Positions 27,822 through 35,978 of a DNA stretch of 64,000 nt are shown here, in pieces. Every line of letters starts with the position of its first letter. Position 1 is the stretch's first letter. The stretch is from assembly GCA_024398055.1 (NCBI GenBank), contig CP073749.1:2108594-2172593 (forward strand), written 5' to 3'. Source of the DNA: a bacterium SCSIO 12741. Lineage in GTDB: Bacteria; Bacteroidota; Bacteroidia; Flavobacteriales_G; Salibacteraceae. A program made the position numbers and the translations under genes. Under the pieces are notes generated by a model that saw nothing but the letters and a program-made list of their open reading frames with translations, was not told where the DNA came from and made no database searches.

Positions 27822-28418
27822 ATGTTTCTTGAAGACAAAATTACCAAAGAGCACAAAGTTGGCTGGATCGAAGTAATCTGTGGATCTATGTTTTCCGGAA
27901 AAACGGAAGAGCTTATCCGCCGTTTAAAAAGGGCCCAATTTGCCAAGCAAAAGGTCGAAATTTTTAAGCCGGCTGTAGATACTCGCTACGATGATGAGGA
28001 GGTGGTTTCTCACGATGAAAACAGCATTCCTTCAACGCCTGTCCCTTCTTCTGGCAACATTCTCATTTTGGCAAATGATGTGGAAGTGGTGGGAATTGAT
28101 GAAGCTCAATTTTTTGACGATAATCTTCCTCAAGTTTGCAATCAATTGGCCAATAGCGGTGTTCGCGTAATTGTGGCAGGGTTGGATATGGACTTTCAAG
28201 GTCGCCCATTTGGACCCATGCCTCATTTGATGGCCATTGCAGAATACGTAACCAAGGTGCATGCGATTTGTGTGCGTACCGGTAAGTTGGCCAACTTTTC
28301 TTACCGCACCAGTGAAGGGGAAAGTCTGGTGGAATTGGGCGCCCAGGAGAATTACATTCCACTTTCGAGAGAGGCTTATATGGAAGCCTTGAGCGAAGAC
28401 CAAAAGGAGGAAGAGTGA
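27822..28418 (+). CDS. tdk: thymidine kinase
   Basis: A 198-residue type II thymidine kinase that phosphorylates thymidine to dTMP in the salvage pathway. It shows the P-loop GSMFSGKT (21-28), DEAQFFD with the catalytic Glu region, and [14 protein letters not shown]. The frame extends upstream to 27771, but that part overlaps the promoter, so the ATG at 27822 is the start. The usual zinc site (two Cys pairs) is reduced: CVRT replaces CxxC, and the last pair reads PLSREAY, so zinc is probably not bound. The stop overlaps the alr GTG start (GTGA), indicating an operon. Confidence 0.93.
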   Translation: MFLEDKITKEHKVGWIEVICGSMFSGKTEELIRRLKRAQFAKQKVEIFKPAVDTRYDDEEVVSHDENSIPSTPVPSSGNILILANDVEVVGIDEAQFFDDNLPQVCNQLANSGVRVIVAGLDMDFQGRPFGPMPHLMAIAEYVTKVHAICVRTGKLANFSYRTSEGESLVELGAQENYIPLSREAYMEALSEDQKEEE

Positions 28419-29542
28419 AGCAACTCGCCTTGCATAAGACCAGGCAAACTGTCCTCGAAATTGACCTAAAGGCCATCCTCAAAAACTTTGATCATTTCCG
28501 CAATCAGGTAGGCCCTGAAACTTCCTTTGTAATGGTGATTAAGGCCTTTGCCTATGGAGCTGGTATTAAGCATATTGCCAAACTGTTTGAAGGTGAAAAA
28601 GTCGCCTACCTGGCGGTAGCTTGTGTGGATGAAGGGGTGGAACTCAAGGATGCTGGCATTACTCAAGAGATTATCATTCTCAATCCTGAGCGAGATGGTT
28701 ATTCCCAAATGATTGAATATGGCCTTCAACCGGTGCTGTATGATCTCGACTCCTTACAAGCTTTTTCAGAAGAATTGGCCGCTTTTCGATCCTATCACAA
28801 ACCTTATCCGGTCCACCTTAAGTTGGATACAGGGATGCATCGTCTTGGATTTGAAGAAAAAGACTTAAACCAGTTGTGTTCCTTTTTGATGAACAACGAG
28901 TCGATGCTGGTTAAAACGGTATTGTCGCACTTGGTGGCCAGTGATAAACCTGCCTTTGATGATTTTACCCAACAACAATTTCAGCTTTTCGAACGGCTTA
29001 CTTCCATATTAACCCAAACCTTGGGCTATGCTCCAAAACGACATATTCTCAATAGCGGTGGAATTGAACGATTTCCCAATCATGCCTACGAATTAGTTCG
29101 CTTGGGTATAGGGTTGTATGGAATTTCGTCGGATCAGGCCAATTTGCAGAATGTCTATACCTGGAAAACCAGAATTACTCAGCTAAAAGAGGTGAAAAAA
29201 GGGGACTCAGTGAGTTATAATCGTAGTTGGGTAGCCCAAAGAGATTCTAAGATTGCTGTCATTTTTGTCGGTTATGCAGATGGGTTAAACCGACGCTTGG
29301 GCAACGAAAACTGGAGCCTTCACTGGAAGGATAAGAAAGTGCCTATTGTGGGCGATATATGCATGGATTTGTGCATGGTAGATGTTACGGATGTTGCCGC
29401 AGAGATTGGGGATGAGTTGATTATTTTCAATTCTCAGCAAGAGGTCTATGACATGGCCAAGATTCTTGGCACCATTCATTATGAGGTTTTAACCGGTATT
29501 TCTAAGCGGGTTAAGCGGGTTTACCTGCCCGAAAAAAATTAA
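28415..29542 (+). CDS. alr: alanine racemase
   Basis: A 375-residue PLP enzyme that makes D-alanine for peptidoglycan. The PLP lysine is K43 in [28 protein letters not shown] and SYNRSW (catalytic Tyr region) are in place, and [12 protein letters not shown] and [12 protein letters not shown] mark the C-terminal beta domain. It is a stand-alone Alr, without the MurF fusion found in some Bacteroidota. The GTG start at 28415 overlaps the tdk stop by four bases, so translation is coupled. Confidence 0.95.
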   Translation: MKQLALHKTRQTVLEIDLKAILKNFDHFRNQVGPETSFVMVIKAFAYGAGIKHIAKLFEGEKVAYLAVACVDEGVELKDAGITQEIIILNPERDGYSQMIEYGLQPVLYDLDSLQAFSEELAAFRSYHKPYPVHLKLDTGMHRLGFEEKDLNQLCSFLMNNESMLVKTVLSHLVASDKPAFDDFTQQQFQLFERLTSILTQTLGYAPKRHILNSGGIERFPNHAYELVRLGIGLYGISSDQANLQNVYTWKTRITQLKEVKKGDSVSYNRSWVAQRDSKIAVIFVGYADGLNRRLGNENWSLHWKDKKVPIVGDICMDLCMVDVTDVAAEIGDELIIFNSQQEVYDMAKILGTIHYEVLTGISKRVKRVYLPEKN

Positions 29543-29552
29543 GATCTGAATT

Positions 29553-29587
29553 TTGGCACACTTTTTTAAGCTCTTCCGTTATCTTTA
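29553..29587 (+). promoter_or_regulatory. possible promoter of the DUF3108 gene
   Basis: TTG (29553-29555) and TATCTTTA (29580-29587, one mismatch to TAnnTTTG) with a 24-base spacer, slightly long. It lies 13 bases before the ATG at 29601. Confidence 0.35.
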
Positions 29588-29600
29588 AAAAACCGGAGCT

Positions 29601-30449
29601 ATGAAGAAGTGGATTAGTAAGAGTAGTTGGATTCTTCTCCTGGTTGTTTTGGTTTCATTCGATCAGGAGCGGTATTTCGAAAAGGATAAAGTGGTCAACG
29701 ATCAGCCTGTTCCATTGGCAACAGCTTTTCAAAAAGGTGAATCGGTTACCTATTTATGCCATTATGGGTTGATTAAGGCGGGCGAAGCCACCTTAACGGT
29801 CACCAATGAAGATTCCCTAATCGATGGTCATCCCGTTTACCACATGGTGGGAATTGGAAAAACCTTGAGTGTTTTTGAGTGGTTTTATAAAGTTCGGGAT
29901 CGCTACGAGACTTATTTGGATACGAGCACCCTGGCACCGCGTAAGTTTGTTCGCCGGGTCAATGAAGGCGGCTACATCATCGATCGCGATTACCATTTTG
30001 TGCCCGAGGATAGCGTAGTCAATACCCAGCGCAAAGGAACCATCAAAACTCCGGCAGATGTTCAGGATATGCTGTCGTCGTTTTACTACCTGCGAGCACT
30101 CGATTTTACCCAAGCCAAAAAAGGTGATCTATACCGCATCAATGCCTTTATGGATTATGAGATGTGGCCCTTCTACGTTCGTTTTGAAGGGAAGGAAAAT
30201 CTGGAAATTGGAATGGGGGAGTTTGAATGCTACAAGTTCTCACCGGTGGTTCAAAAGGGGCGAGTATTTCGTTCCGATGAAGATGTAGAAGTATGGGTGA
30301 GTGCGGATGAGAACAAAATTCCCATTCTTGTTAAGGCAAAAATATTTGTAGGTAGCGTCAAGCTGGAACTTACCGGACACCAAAATCTAAAAGCAAAATT
30401 GGCTCGTCCGATCCCCGAAGAGTCAGAAAGTCTTTGGGATTGGTTTTGA
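29601..30449 (+). CDS. DUF3108 domain exported protein
   Basis: A 282-residue protein with an N-terminal hydrophobic signal (ISKSSWILLLVVLVSF). The rest fits DUF3108: GESVTYLCHYGLIKAGEATLTV near residue 45, a FEWFYKVRDRYETYLD segment, DVQDMLSSFYYLRALDF and a closing VWVSADENKIPILVKAKI. DUF3108 proteins are periplasmic or outer-membrane-associated beta-rich proteins of unknown role, thought to resemble LolA/LolB-like lipid-binding folds. The 3' end overlaps the convergent DUF6134-like gene by 27 bases. Confidence 0.85.
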   Translation: MKKWISKSSWILLLVVLVSFDQERYFEKDKVVNDQPVPLATAFQKGESVTYLCHYGLIKAGEATLTVTNEDSLIDGHPVYHMVGIGKTLSVFEWFYKVRDRYETYLDTSTLAPRKFVRRVNEGGYIIDRDYHFVPEDSVVNTQRKGTIKTPADVQDMLSSFYYLRALDFTQAKKGDLYRINAFMDYEMWPFYVRFEGKENLEIGMGEFECYKFSPVVQKGRVFRSDEDVEVWVSADENKIPILVKAKIFVGSVKLELTGHQNLKAKLARPIPEESESLWDWF

Positions 30450-31085
30450 GTTGGACGAATCGGTGTTAGAGGGTAATTCTTTGACGGAGGTTAAAGTCAT
30501 AACGAAATCCAATACCAGGTTTTCTACCACTCTTTTTTGCACCTGCCCATTGGAAATAAAATAATGCGTCGGATTGTAGCCATCCAGGTTCTCCACGTTG
30601 TATTGGCCGGTACTGGTGTAGTCTATCACTCCTCCATTGCCGTAAAGTTCAGCATAGCTGGTGTCTCCCTGACTTGGAATGTCATAAAACAAAGAGGAAC
30701 TTGAGGTTAAGTAACCTTGATGCTTGAAGGTGTGTAGCGATTCCTTTTTCTTATCATCGGTAAAGATTACGTTGTAGCCACCGTCCTTTCTCTGAGTATC
30801 TGTCGATTTTTTGAATTTACCGTTGACCAATACCGTTACGTTGCAGTGATTCAAGGTGTCTCTTAGGTAAAAAGCTTGACTGATGTATTTAACGGTGTAT
30901 TCCGAAAAGATAACGTCAAAGGTGACAAGGCTTTCGGAATAGAAGTAGGTGCTGTCTTCAGAAATGTAACGCTCAATGAAAAAATTACCAATGTCTTTAC
31001 CCGCTCCCGAAATGTTGAACTCCATTCGTTGAGCTTGCAATTCTGTGGCTATGCAAAAGCTTAGTATGGTTAGTAACAGCTTCAT
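30423..31085 (-). CDS. DUF6134-like exported protein
   Basis: About 220 residues from the ATG at 31085, which gives a signal peptide (MKLLLTILSFCIATELQAQ). The frame opens earlier, at 31148, but that part covers an exact -7 promoter box (31112-31119), so the later start is chosen. Mature features are an even beta-rich pattern: ISGAGKDIGNFFIERY, YTVKYISQAFYLRDTLN, VLVNGKFKKSTDT and a terminal NGQVQKRVVENLVLDF. The layout resembles DUF6134 proteins (small exported beta-rich proteins, role unknown). Assignment is from pattern memory and moderate. It is convergent with the DUF3108 gene. Confidence 0.6.
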   Translation of the reverse strand: MKLLLTILSFCIATELQAQRMEFNISGAGKDIGNFFIERYISEDSTYFYSESLVTFDVIFSEYTVKYISQAFYLRDTLNHCNVTVLVNGKFKKSTDTQRKDGGYNVIFTDDKKKESLHTFKHQGYLTSSSSLFYDIPSQGDTSYAELYGNGGVIDYTSTGQYNVENLDGYNPTHYFISNGQVQKRVVENLVLDFVMTLTSVKELPSNTDSSNSKPIPKTF

Positions 31086-31385
31086 TATTAAATGCTTCGT
31101 TCTGAGCTTGTCAAATTTACCGATTTTGATCAAACGATTTCGAGTCACCTATCGGCTTAGCAAGCGTTCCGTACTGCTAAATAAACCTAAAATGGGAAGA
31201 AATCGTATCCATCCAGGCCAATTCCTGAAAACTTCCGTTTCTTTGCACCGGTCAACGGTTCTATCCAGCTAAAAGCCAGGAAAATCGGGCTCAGGTATAA
31301 ACAAAAACCTGTTTACAACAAGGGGTATTTAAGGAGAGAAAAGGCCAATTAATTCCCCAATTTTGAGAAATCCCACCATAAATTA
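31086..31385. other. divergent intergenic region with promoter box and palindrome
   Basis: These 300 bases separate the DUF6134-like gene (minus) from the M23 peptidase gene (plus). TAAATTTG on the minus strand (31112-31119) is an exact -7 box for the former. A perfect palindrome TTTGATCAAA (31125-31134) lies just upstream of it and could be an operator. TTTCTTTG (about 31232-31240, plus) is a one-mismatch -7 box. Confidence 0.45.
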
Positions 31386-32654
31386 TTGAATTTGAGGTAT
31401 TTTCAACTTTTACTGATTGCTTTTGCGTCTCTGCTGCTGGGTACGGCTTGTCAAGACGATGATCAAATTGCTGATAGCTCCCTTCCGCCTGTGGAAGAAG
31501 AAGCTCCTGTTGTTCATATTGAATACGGCATTGAAACGGATTCATTTAAAGTGGTTAGAGGTGTGATCAATAAGAATGAGATGCTTTCTCACATTCTTTT
31601 GCAACACCACATTCCATGGCCGGAAATTGACCGCCTGGTAAAACGGGCTAAGCCGGTTTATGATGTTCGTAAATTGGCCAGCGGAAAGTCCTACACCATT
31701 CTCTGTAGCCAGGATTCGATTGACAAAGCCCAGTACTTTATCTACGATGCGAATGCAATCGATTACGTTGTTTTTGACCTGAGAGACTCCATGCGGGTTT
31801 ACAAGGGGCAGCGAGATGTACACTTGGTTAGAAAAGAAGTAGCTGGAACCATTCATTCCTCCCTGTACGAAACGCTAATGAAAGTGAAGGCGAGTCCGGC
31901 CTTAGCTATGGAGTTGAGCGAAATCTATGCCTGGAGTATTGACTTTTACCGCATTCAAAAAGGAGACCAGTTCAAGGTTATTTACTACGACAAATACGTG
32001 GAAGATACCCGTGTGGGAGTTGGACACATTGAAGCGGCCTTGTTTCAGCACCGCAAAGAACCGTTCTATGCATTTCCATTTGATCAGGATGGGCAGGTGG
32101 CCTTCTTTGATCAGGATGGAAAGAGCTTGAGAAAGGCCTTTTTGAAAGCACCCTTAAAGTTTGGACGAATTAGTTCTGGCTATTCCAATCGCCGCTATCA
32201 CCCGGTACAAAAACGCTGGAAGGCCCACCGCGGTACTGACTATGCAGCGCCTACAGGAACGCCGATTTTAGCGGTAGGGGATGGCGTTGTGATCGAAGCC
32301 CGGTACAAAAAGTTTAATGGCAATTACGTCAAGATTAAGCACAATGGAACCTACACGACCCAATACCTGCACATGAGCAAGTTTGCCAAAGGGATGAAAA
32401 AGGGTAAATACGTTCGCCAGGGTGATGTAATTGGTTACGTGGGTAGCACTGGATTGGCCACTGGACCTCATGTGTGCTTCCGTTTTTGGAAAAATGGAAA
32501 ACAGGTGGATCACCGTCGGGAAAAGTTACCCCCATCTTTGCCTATCAAAGAGGCCTACAAAGAGCAATTTGAAGCCCACAAGGATTCCATGAAAATTGAA
32601 TTGGATAATATCCCCTTTGCTACCGATAAGGAGCCTGAGCTAGCGGGATTCTGA
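31386..32654 (+). CDS. M23 family peptidase lipoprotein (LytM/lysostaphin-like)
   Basis: A 422-residue protein with a TTG start and a lipoprotein signal (LLLGTAC). The N-terminal two-thirds is a helical/OapA-like region seen in Bacteroidota M23 proteins (GVINKNEMLSHILLQHHI, IDFYRIQKGDQFKVIY). The catalytic domain (about 265-385) has HRGTDYAAPTGTPI (metal His and Asp) and GPHVCFRFW, where the usual HxH is HxC. These enzymes cut peptidoglycan cross-links in the periplasm; with an altered metal ligand the activity is uncertain. The 3' end overlaps the convergent deformylase gene by 15 bases. Confidence 0.88.
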   Translation: MNLRYFQLLLIAFASLLLGTACQDDDQIADSSLPPVEEEAPVVHIEYGIETDSFKVVRGVINKNEMLSHILLQHHIPWPEIDRLVKRAKPVYDVRKLASGKSYTILCSQDSIDKAQYFIYDANAIDYVVFDLRDSMRVYKGQRDVHLVRKEVAGTIHSSLYETLMKVKASPALAMELSEIYAWSIDFYRIQKGDQFKVIYYDKYVEDTRVGVGHIEAALFQHRKEPFYAFPFDQDGQVAFFDQDGKSLRKAFLKAPLKFGRISSGYSNRRYHPVQKRWKAHRGTDYAAPTGTPILAVGDGVVIEARYKKFNGNYVKIKHNGTYTTQYLHMSKFAKGMKKGKYVRQGDVIGYVGSTGLATGPHVCFRFWKNGKQVDHRREKLPPSLPIKEAYKEQFEAHKDSMKIELDNIPFATDKEPELAGF

Positions 32655-33281
32655 TTTCGGGTCAATTTTCTTTTCCCTTTCCGAGTTCAAGTGATCGGTA
32701 AACAGTATGCCGTTGAGGTGATCGATTTCATGCTGGAAAATCACAGAGGTAAATCCATCGACCGATTCCATATGTTTCTTGCCACTTAAGTCTAAGTACT
32801 CAACCACAATTTCCTGGGCTCGAAACACCATTCCCGTTTGATTCGGAATGCTCAGGCAGCCTTCTTTACCCAGCTGGGTAGAATCAGAATATTCCAAAAT
32901 TCTGGGATTCAGGTAGAAGCCAAAAGGGCTCCCTTCCTGATCAAAGCGCTGTACCAAGATCATTTGTCTGCTCAAACCGACCTGAGGGGCGGCGATGCCC
33001 ACGCCCATGTTCTTGGGGTCTTTTACAGTAACCAAGAAACGTTTGTGAAAGTAATGGATTAGGTTGCTGTCCTTTTCCAGATTAACGGGCTTAGCTACTT
33101 TTCGAAGCAGGGCAGAATCTTTGGGATTTGTGGTTAACCAAAGCCGCATGGGTTCATTCGGATTGCCACTCTCAATGAGTTGGCGCTCCTTTTTCTTTAG
33201 CGGCGATTTCTTTTGGGCCAATAAGGATCCACTCCAAATCAGAAGGGTAATCGATAAGAGTACGGTAGTCCTGCTGGCCAT
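32640..33281 (-). CDS. exported peptide deformylase-like protein
   Basis: A 213-residue protein. The domain from about residue 55 carries all three deformylase motifs: GVGIAAPQVG, EGCLSIP (metal Cys) and HEIDHLNG (two metal His and catalytic Glu). Unlike ordinary Def it has a signal peptide (MASRTTVLLSITLLIWSGSLLAQ) and a Lys-rich linker, so it should act in the periplasm, away from nascent chains. The substrate is unknown. It is probably a second deformylase, since a cytoplasmic Def is essential and none is in this window. It follows the coiled-coil membrane protein gene by eight bases, as an operon. Confidence 0.85.
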   Translation of the reverse strand: MASRTTVLLSITLLIWSGSLLAQKKSPLKKKERQLIESGNPNEPMRLWLTTNPKDSALLRKVAKPVNLEKDSNLIHYFHKRFLVTVKDPKNMGVGIAAPQVGLSRQMILVQRFDQEGSPFGFYLNPRILEYSDSTQLGKEGCLSIPNQTGMVFRAQEIVVEYLDLSGKKHMESVDGFTSVIFQHEIDHLNGILFTDHLNSEREKKIDPKSESR

Positions 33282-33289
33282 AATCGAAA

Positions 33290-34225
33290 TTAGCGAAGGG
33301 TAAATTCGGTTACGCCAATTTCATAGTCCTTGGCGTAGGCATGTACGATGTACTTACCAGGCTTAAGCTCTTTTTCGACATCTACTTCCCAGTAGAGGCA
33401 TACATCCACTTCCTTATTTTCGTAGAGCACTTCCTTTTTAACACTGTACAATCCTCTAACTCCTTCAAATTCGAACATGTTGTCCCTGTCGTCGCTCAAG
33501 GTTAATACCTGGCCTCCGGGAGATACGATTCTGACGTATACCATCATCTTTCCGGGCTTTGTCAGTTCATTTTCGTTGAGGGTAAAACAGGTTTTAATCT
33601 TATCTGTTTTGCTGGCCTTGTCCGTGCGTTTATGAATGGTGTTACTTTTCACCCTTTGCGCATAAGATTCCATGAAAACCGTATTCAGCTGCTCTCCGAT
33701 TTTCACTTTACTCTCCAGTCGTTTTTTCTCTTCGCTCAGATCTTTACTTCTCTGTCTTTCCTCACCCAGGTCCGTTTTAATTTGTTGGTTCTCAGCAATG
33801 AGCTCCTGGTTTGCCGTATTCAGTGAATCAATTGTATGGACAAATCCTTTCATCACCTTACGAAGGCTTTCGGTTTCCTTCTTGAGCTTGTAAATCGTCC
33901 AGTTTCCGTTCTTTACCTTTTGGATCAATTCCTCCACTTTGGCTTTTTCCATGTCCAATTCAGCTTTGATGCTGTCGTTGTCCACGGTTAAACTGTCGTA
34001 TTGGGCGAGCATTCCATAGAGTTCTTCTTCTACCTGGTTCTTCTCCGTATTGAGCTCCGTATTCTGACCGCTTAATGCCGTATTCTGGTCTTTGGCTTCC
34101 ATCAGAGCAAAGCCGAGGTAGAGGTTTCCAAAGAGCGAAAGGACGATCAATCCGATCAAGATTTTTTGGGTAGTGTTTGAAGATCCCGAAGGGGGCTGCA
34201 TATTTTCAGAACCTGAATTTTCCAT
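33290..34225 (-). CDS. single-pass membrane coiled-coil protein, unknown function
   Basis: A 311-residue protein with a short N-terminal polar tail and one membrane helix (about 21-43: KILIGLIVLSLFGNLYLGFAL). A long coiled coil follows (about 45-185), broken once near WTIYKLKKETESL. A C-terminal beta domain (about 205-311) contains TCFTLNENELTKPG and VCLYWEVDVEKELKPGKYIVHAYAKDYEIG. It is likely anchored in the inner membrane with coil and beta domain in the periplasm. This architecture recurs in Bacteroidota with no known function. It precedes the exported deformylase gene in the same operon and has its own promoter. Confidence 0.7.
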   Translation of the reverse strand: MENSGSENMQPPSGSSNTTQKILIGLIVLSLFGNLYLGFALMEAKDQNTALSGQNTELNTEKNQVEEELYGMLAQYDSLTVDNDSIKAELDMEKAKVEELIQKVKNGNWTIYKLKKETESLRKVMKGFVHTIDSLNTANQELIAENQQIKTDLGEERQRSKDLSEEKKRLESKVKIGEQLNTVFMESYAQRVKSNTIHKRTDKASKTDKIKTCFTLNENELTKPGKMMVYVRIVSPGGQVLTLSDDRDNMFEFEGVRGLYSVKKEVLYENKEVDVCLYWEVDVEKELKPGKYIVHAYAKDYEIGVTEFTLR

Positions 34226-34244
34226 ATTTTAGACTGCGTTTGTA

Positions 34245-34276
34245 CAAAAGTATTGAACTAGCTCCTTAACCTTAAA
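34245..34276 (-). promoter_or_regulatory. promoter of the coiled-coil/deformylase operon
   Basis: TACTTTTG on the minus strand (34252-34245) is an exact TAnnTTTG box, with TTT about 21 bases upstream (34276-34274). It lies 20 bases before the ATG at 34225. Confidence 0.5.
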
Positions 34277-34277
34277 C

Positions 34278-34958
34278 ATGCTGAAAGAAATTATTTCACT
34301 GTTCTTTCCACACCTCTGTGTAGGTTGTGAGGAACCTATCAACGACATCAAGCAACAAATATGCCTGAAATGCCGCTTTCAGATTCCTTTAACGGAGTTT
34401 GACCGGTTTTCGGATAATCCGGTAGAAAAATTATTGTGGGGAAAGGCTCCGGTGAAGGCGGCCACCAGTTATTTCTACTTTAAAAAGGATTCCTCTCTGC
34501 AAAAAGCAATTCACTCGCTCAAGTATGAAGGAAATCAACGTATGGGGCTTGAATTGGGGCAGTGGATGGGAGAGGGGCTTAAGGATAGCCCTCGGTTTCC
34601 CACGCCTGATTTTTTAATACCGGTGCCCTTGCATCGTAAAAAAGAAAAGACAAGAGGCTATAATCAGAGTGAGCTCCTGGCCCAGGGAATTAACCAGGTG
34701 ACTCATGTACCCATTCATACAGGCAATTTGATTCGATCGGTTCATACCACCTCGCAAACCCAAAAAGGACATTACGAACGGTTTGAAAATATGAGCACCT
34801 CCTTTCAGGTAGAGCACCCTGACAAGCTACAGGGTAAGAAAGTTTGGTTGATTGATGATGTGATTACAACTGGATCAACGCTGGCCGAATGTGCCACTGC
34901 TCTGGGTTCTGTTCAAAACATCGAAATTTTTGCGGTAACCGTGGCTGTGGCGTCCTAA
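34278..34958 (+). CDS. ComF family protein (amidophosphoribosyltransferase-like)
   Basis: A 226-residue protein with an N-terminal zinc-ribbon-like set of cysteines (CVGC and CLKC within the first 35 residues). A phosphoribosyltransferase domain follows, with the PRPP loop VWLIDDVITTGSTLAEC near residues 189-205. VPLHRKKEKTRGYNQSELLA is the typical ComF/GntX signature. ComF is linked to DNA uptake and recombination, but most bacteria carry it for reasons not settled. It is divergent from the coiled-coil gene. Confidence 0.9.
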   Translation: MLKEIISLFFPHLCVGCEEPINDIKQQICLKCRFQIPLTEFDRFSDNPVEKLLWGKAPVKAATSYFYFKKDSSLQKAIHSLKYEGNQRMGLELGQWMGEGLKDSPRFPTPDFLIPVPLHRKKEKTRGYNQSELLAQGINQVTHVPIHTGNLIRSVHTTSQTQKGHYERFENMSTSFQVEHPDKLQGKKVWLIDDVITTGSTLAECATALGSVQNIEIFAVTVAVAS

Positions 34959-34964
34959 TTGAGC

Positions 34965-34994
34965 TTGGCAATATCAAATAATGAGCTACTTTAG
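34965..34994 (+). promoter_or_regulatory. promoter of the orphan sensor gene
   Basis: TTG (34965-34967), a 19-base spacer and TACTTTAG (34987-34994, one mismatch to TAnnTTTG), 18 bases before the start at 35013. Confidence 0.45.
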
Positions 34995-35012
34995 CCTTTT
35001 ATTGAAACGCTC

Positions 35013-35978
35013 ATGCTGAAGGATTTTGCCAAAACGAGCCCTGTAACCTTTTTCGCACTCCCGTTGCTTATCATCGGGTTGCTGGTGCTCAGCTATTTTT
35101 TCTACAGTACTCTTTTGACCAACCAAATTGAGGCAAGATCTACGTACTTAAAAGGGCAGCTACAAGTAACTATAGATGGGGCTCACCGTCAGGTAGATGA
35201 GTTCCGTTCCGAAATTCCCTTTCTGTCTGAATTGGATGATTTTGGAGTGGTGTTTACCGGGGAAGATGAGGCGTCCAGCAAACTTCGCTTCCGCTTAAAA
35301 CGGCTGGTTAATCGCTACAACGACTTTATTGATACCCTCTACATCTACAATGATAGCTCCTATTATTACTTAGGGATTGATTCCAAAGGAACGGTAGCCG
35401 AAGGGTTTGGGAATTTGATTGACAATCAATTTCCGCTTCAGTTTACGCATAAAACCAAGGTAATTCACCTGGAAGGAAATCGCTCCTTAGCCATGATTCC
35501 GGTGTACAAGGAAGATGCGAAGGATCGAATCTACCTGGCCGTTGTTATTGATGTGTTTAACCTCATCAAGCTGCAAAGTGACAACCAGTACATTGGTGAC
35601 CATGGTTTCAAAATCATCTTTTCAGAAAATATGGGATTCCGGGAAGCCTCTCGGGGTGAAAAGGAGTTGGGGGAATTTATTCTTCAACGCAATCAACAGA
35701 CCAAAATCGTAAACTCACTCTTGGAACACAAGGGTGGTTCATTGCTCCACTCTTCGCTAAAACAACCGGATGTGATGTTAACGGTTTACGAACCGATTAA
35801 ACTATTCTCAGACCGTTATGGATTGATCTTCTCGGTTTCCGATCAGGATTTCTTGAAACCGGTTAAGGCCAAGCTTCAGGTGATCTTCATTTCCTTCTTT
35901 GCGATAATCGTGACGGTAATCGTCGTATTTATCATCAATCTTCGGGATGTCTCCCGAAATGCTTCGGAAAGTAATTAA
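35013..35978 (+). CDS. membrane protein with a periplasmic Cache/PAS-like sensor domain and no output domain
   Basis: A 321-residue protein with a membrane helix near residues 12-33, a periplasmic domain of about 245 residues and a second helix near 285-310. A cytoplasmic tail of only about a dozen residues follows. The periplasmic part alternates helices and strands as in double-Cache sensors (DTLYIYNDSSYYYLGIDSKG, RIYLAVVIDVFNLIKL, VYEPIKLFSDRYGLIFSV). In histidine kinases or chemoreceptors such a unit feeds a cytoplasmic output domain, which is absent here; the stop is followed at once by convergent thiL. It may act through a partner protein. Family assignment is inference from layout. Confidence 0.6.
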   Translation: MLKDFAKTSPVTFFALPLLIIGLLVLSYFFYSTLLTNQIEARSTYLKGQLQVTIDGAHRQVDEFRSEIPFLSELDDFGVVFTGEDEASSKLRFRLKRLVNRYNDFIDTLYIYNDSSYYYLGIDSKGTVAEGFGNLIDNQFPLQFTHKTKVIHLEGNRSLAMIPVYKEDAKDRIYLAVVIDVFNLIKLQSDNQYIGDHGFKIIFSENMGFREASRGEKELGEFILQRNQQTKIVNSLLEHKGGSLLHSSLKQPDVMLTVYEPIKLFSDRYGLIFSVSDQDFLKPVKAKLQVIFISFFAIIVTVIVVFIINLRDVSRNASESN

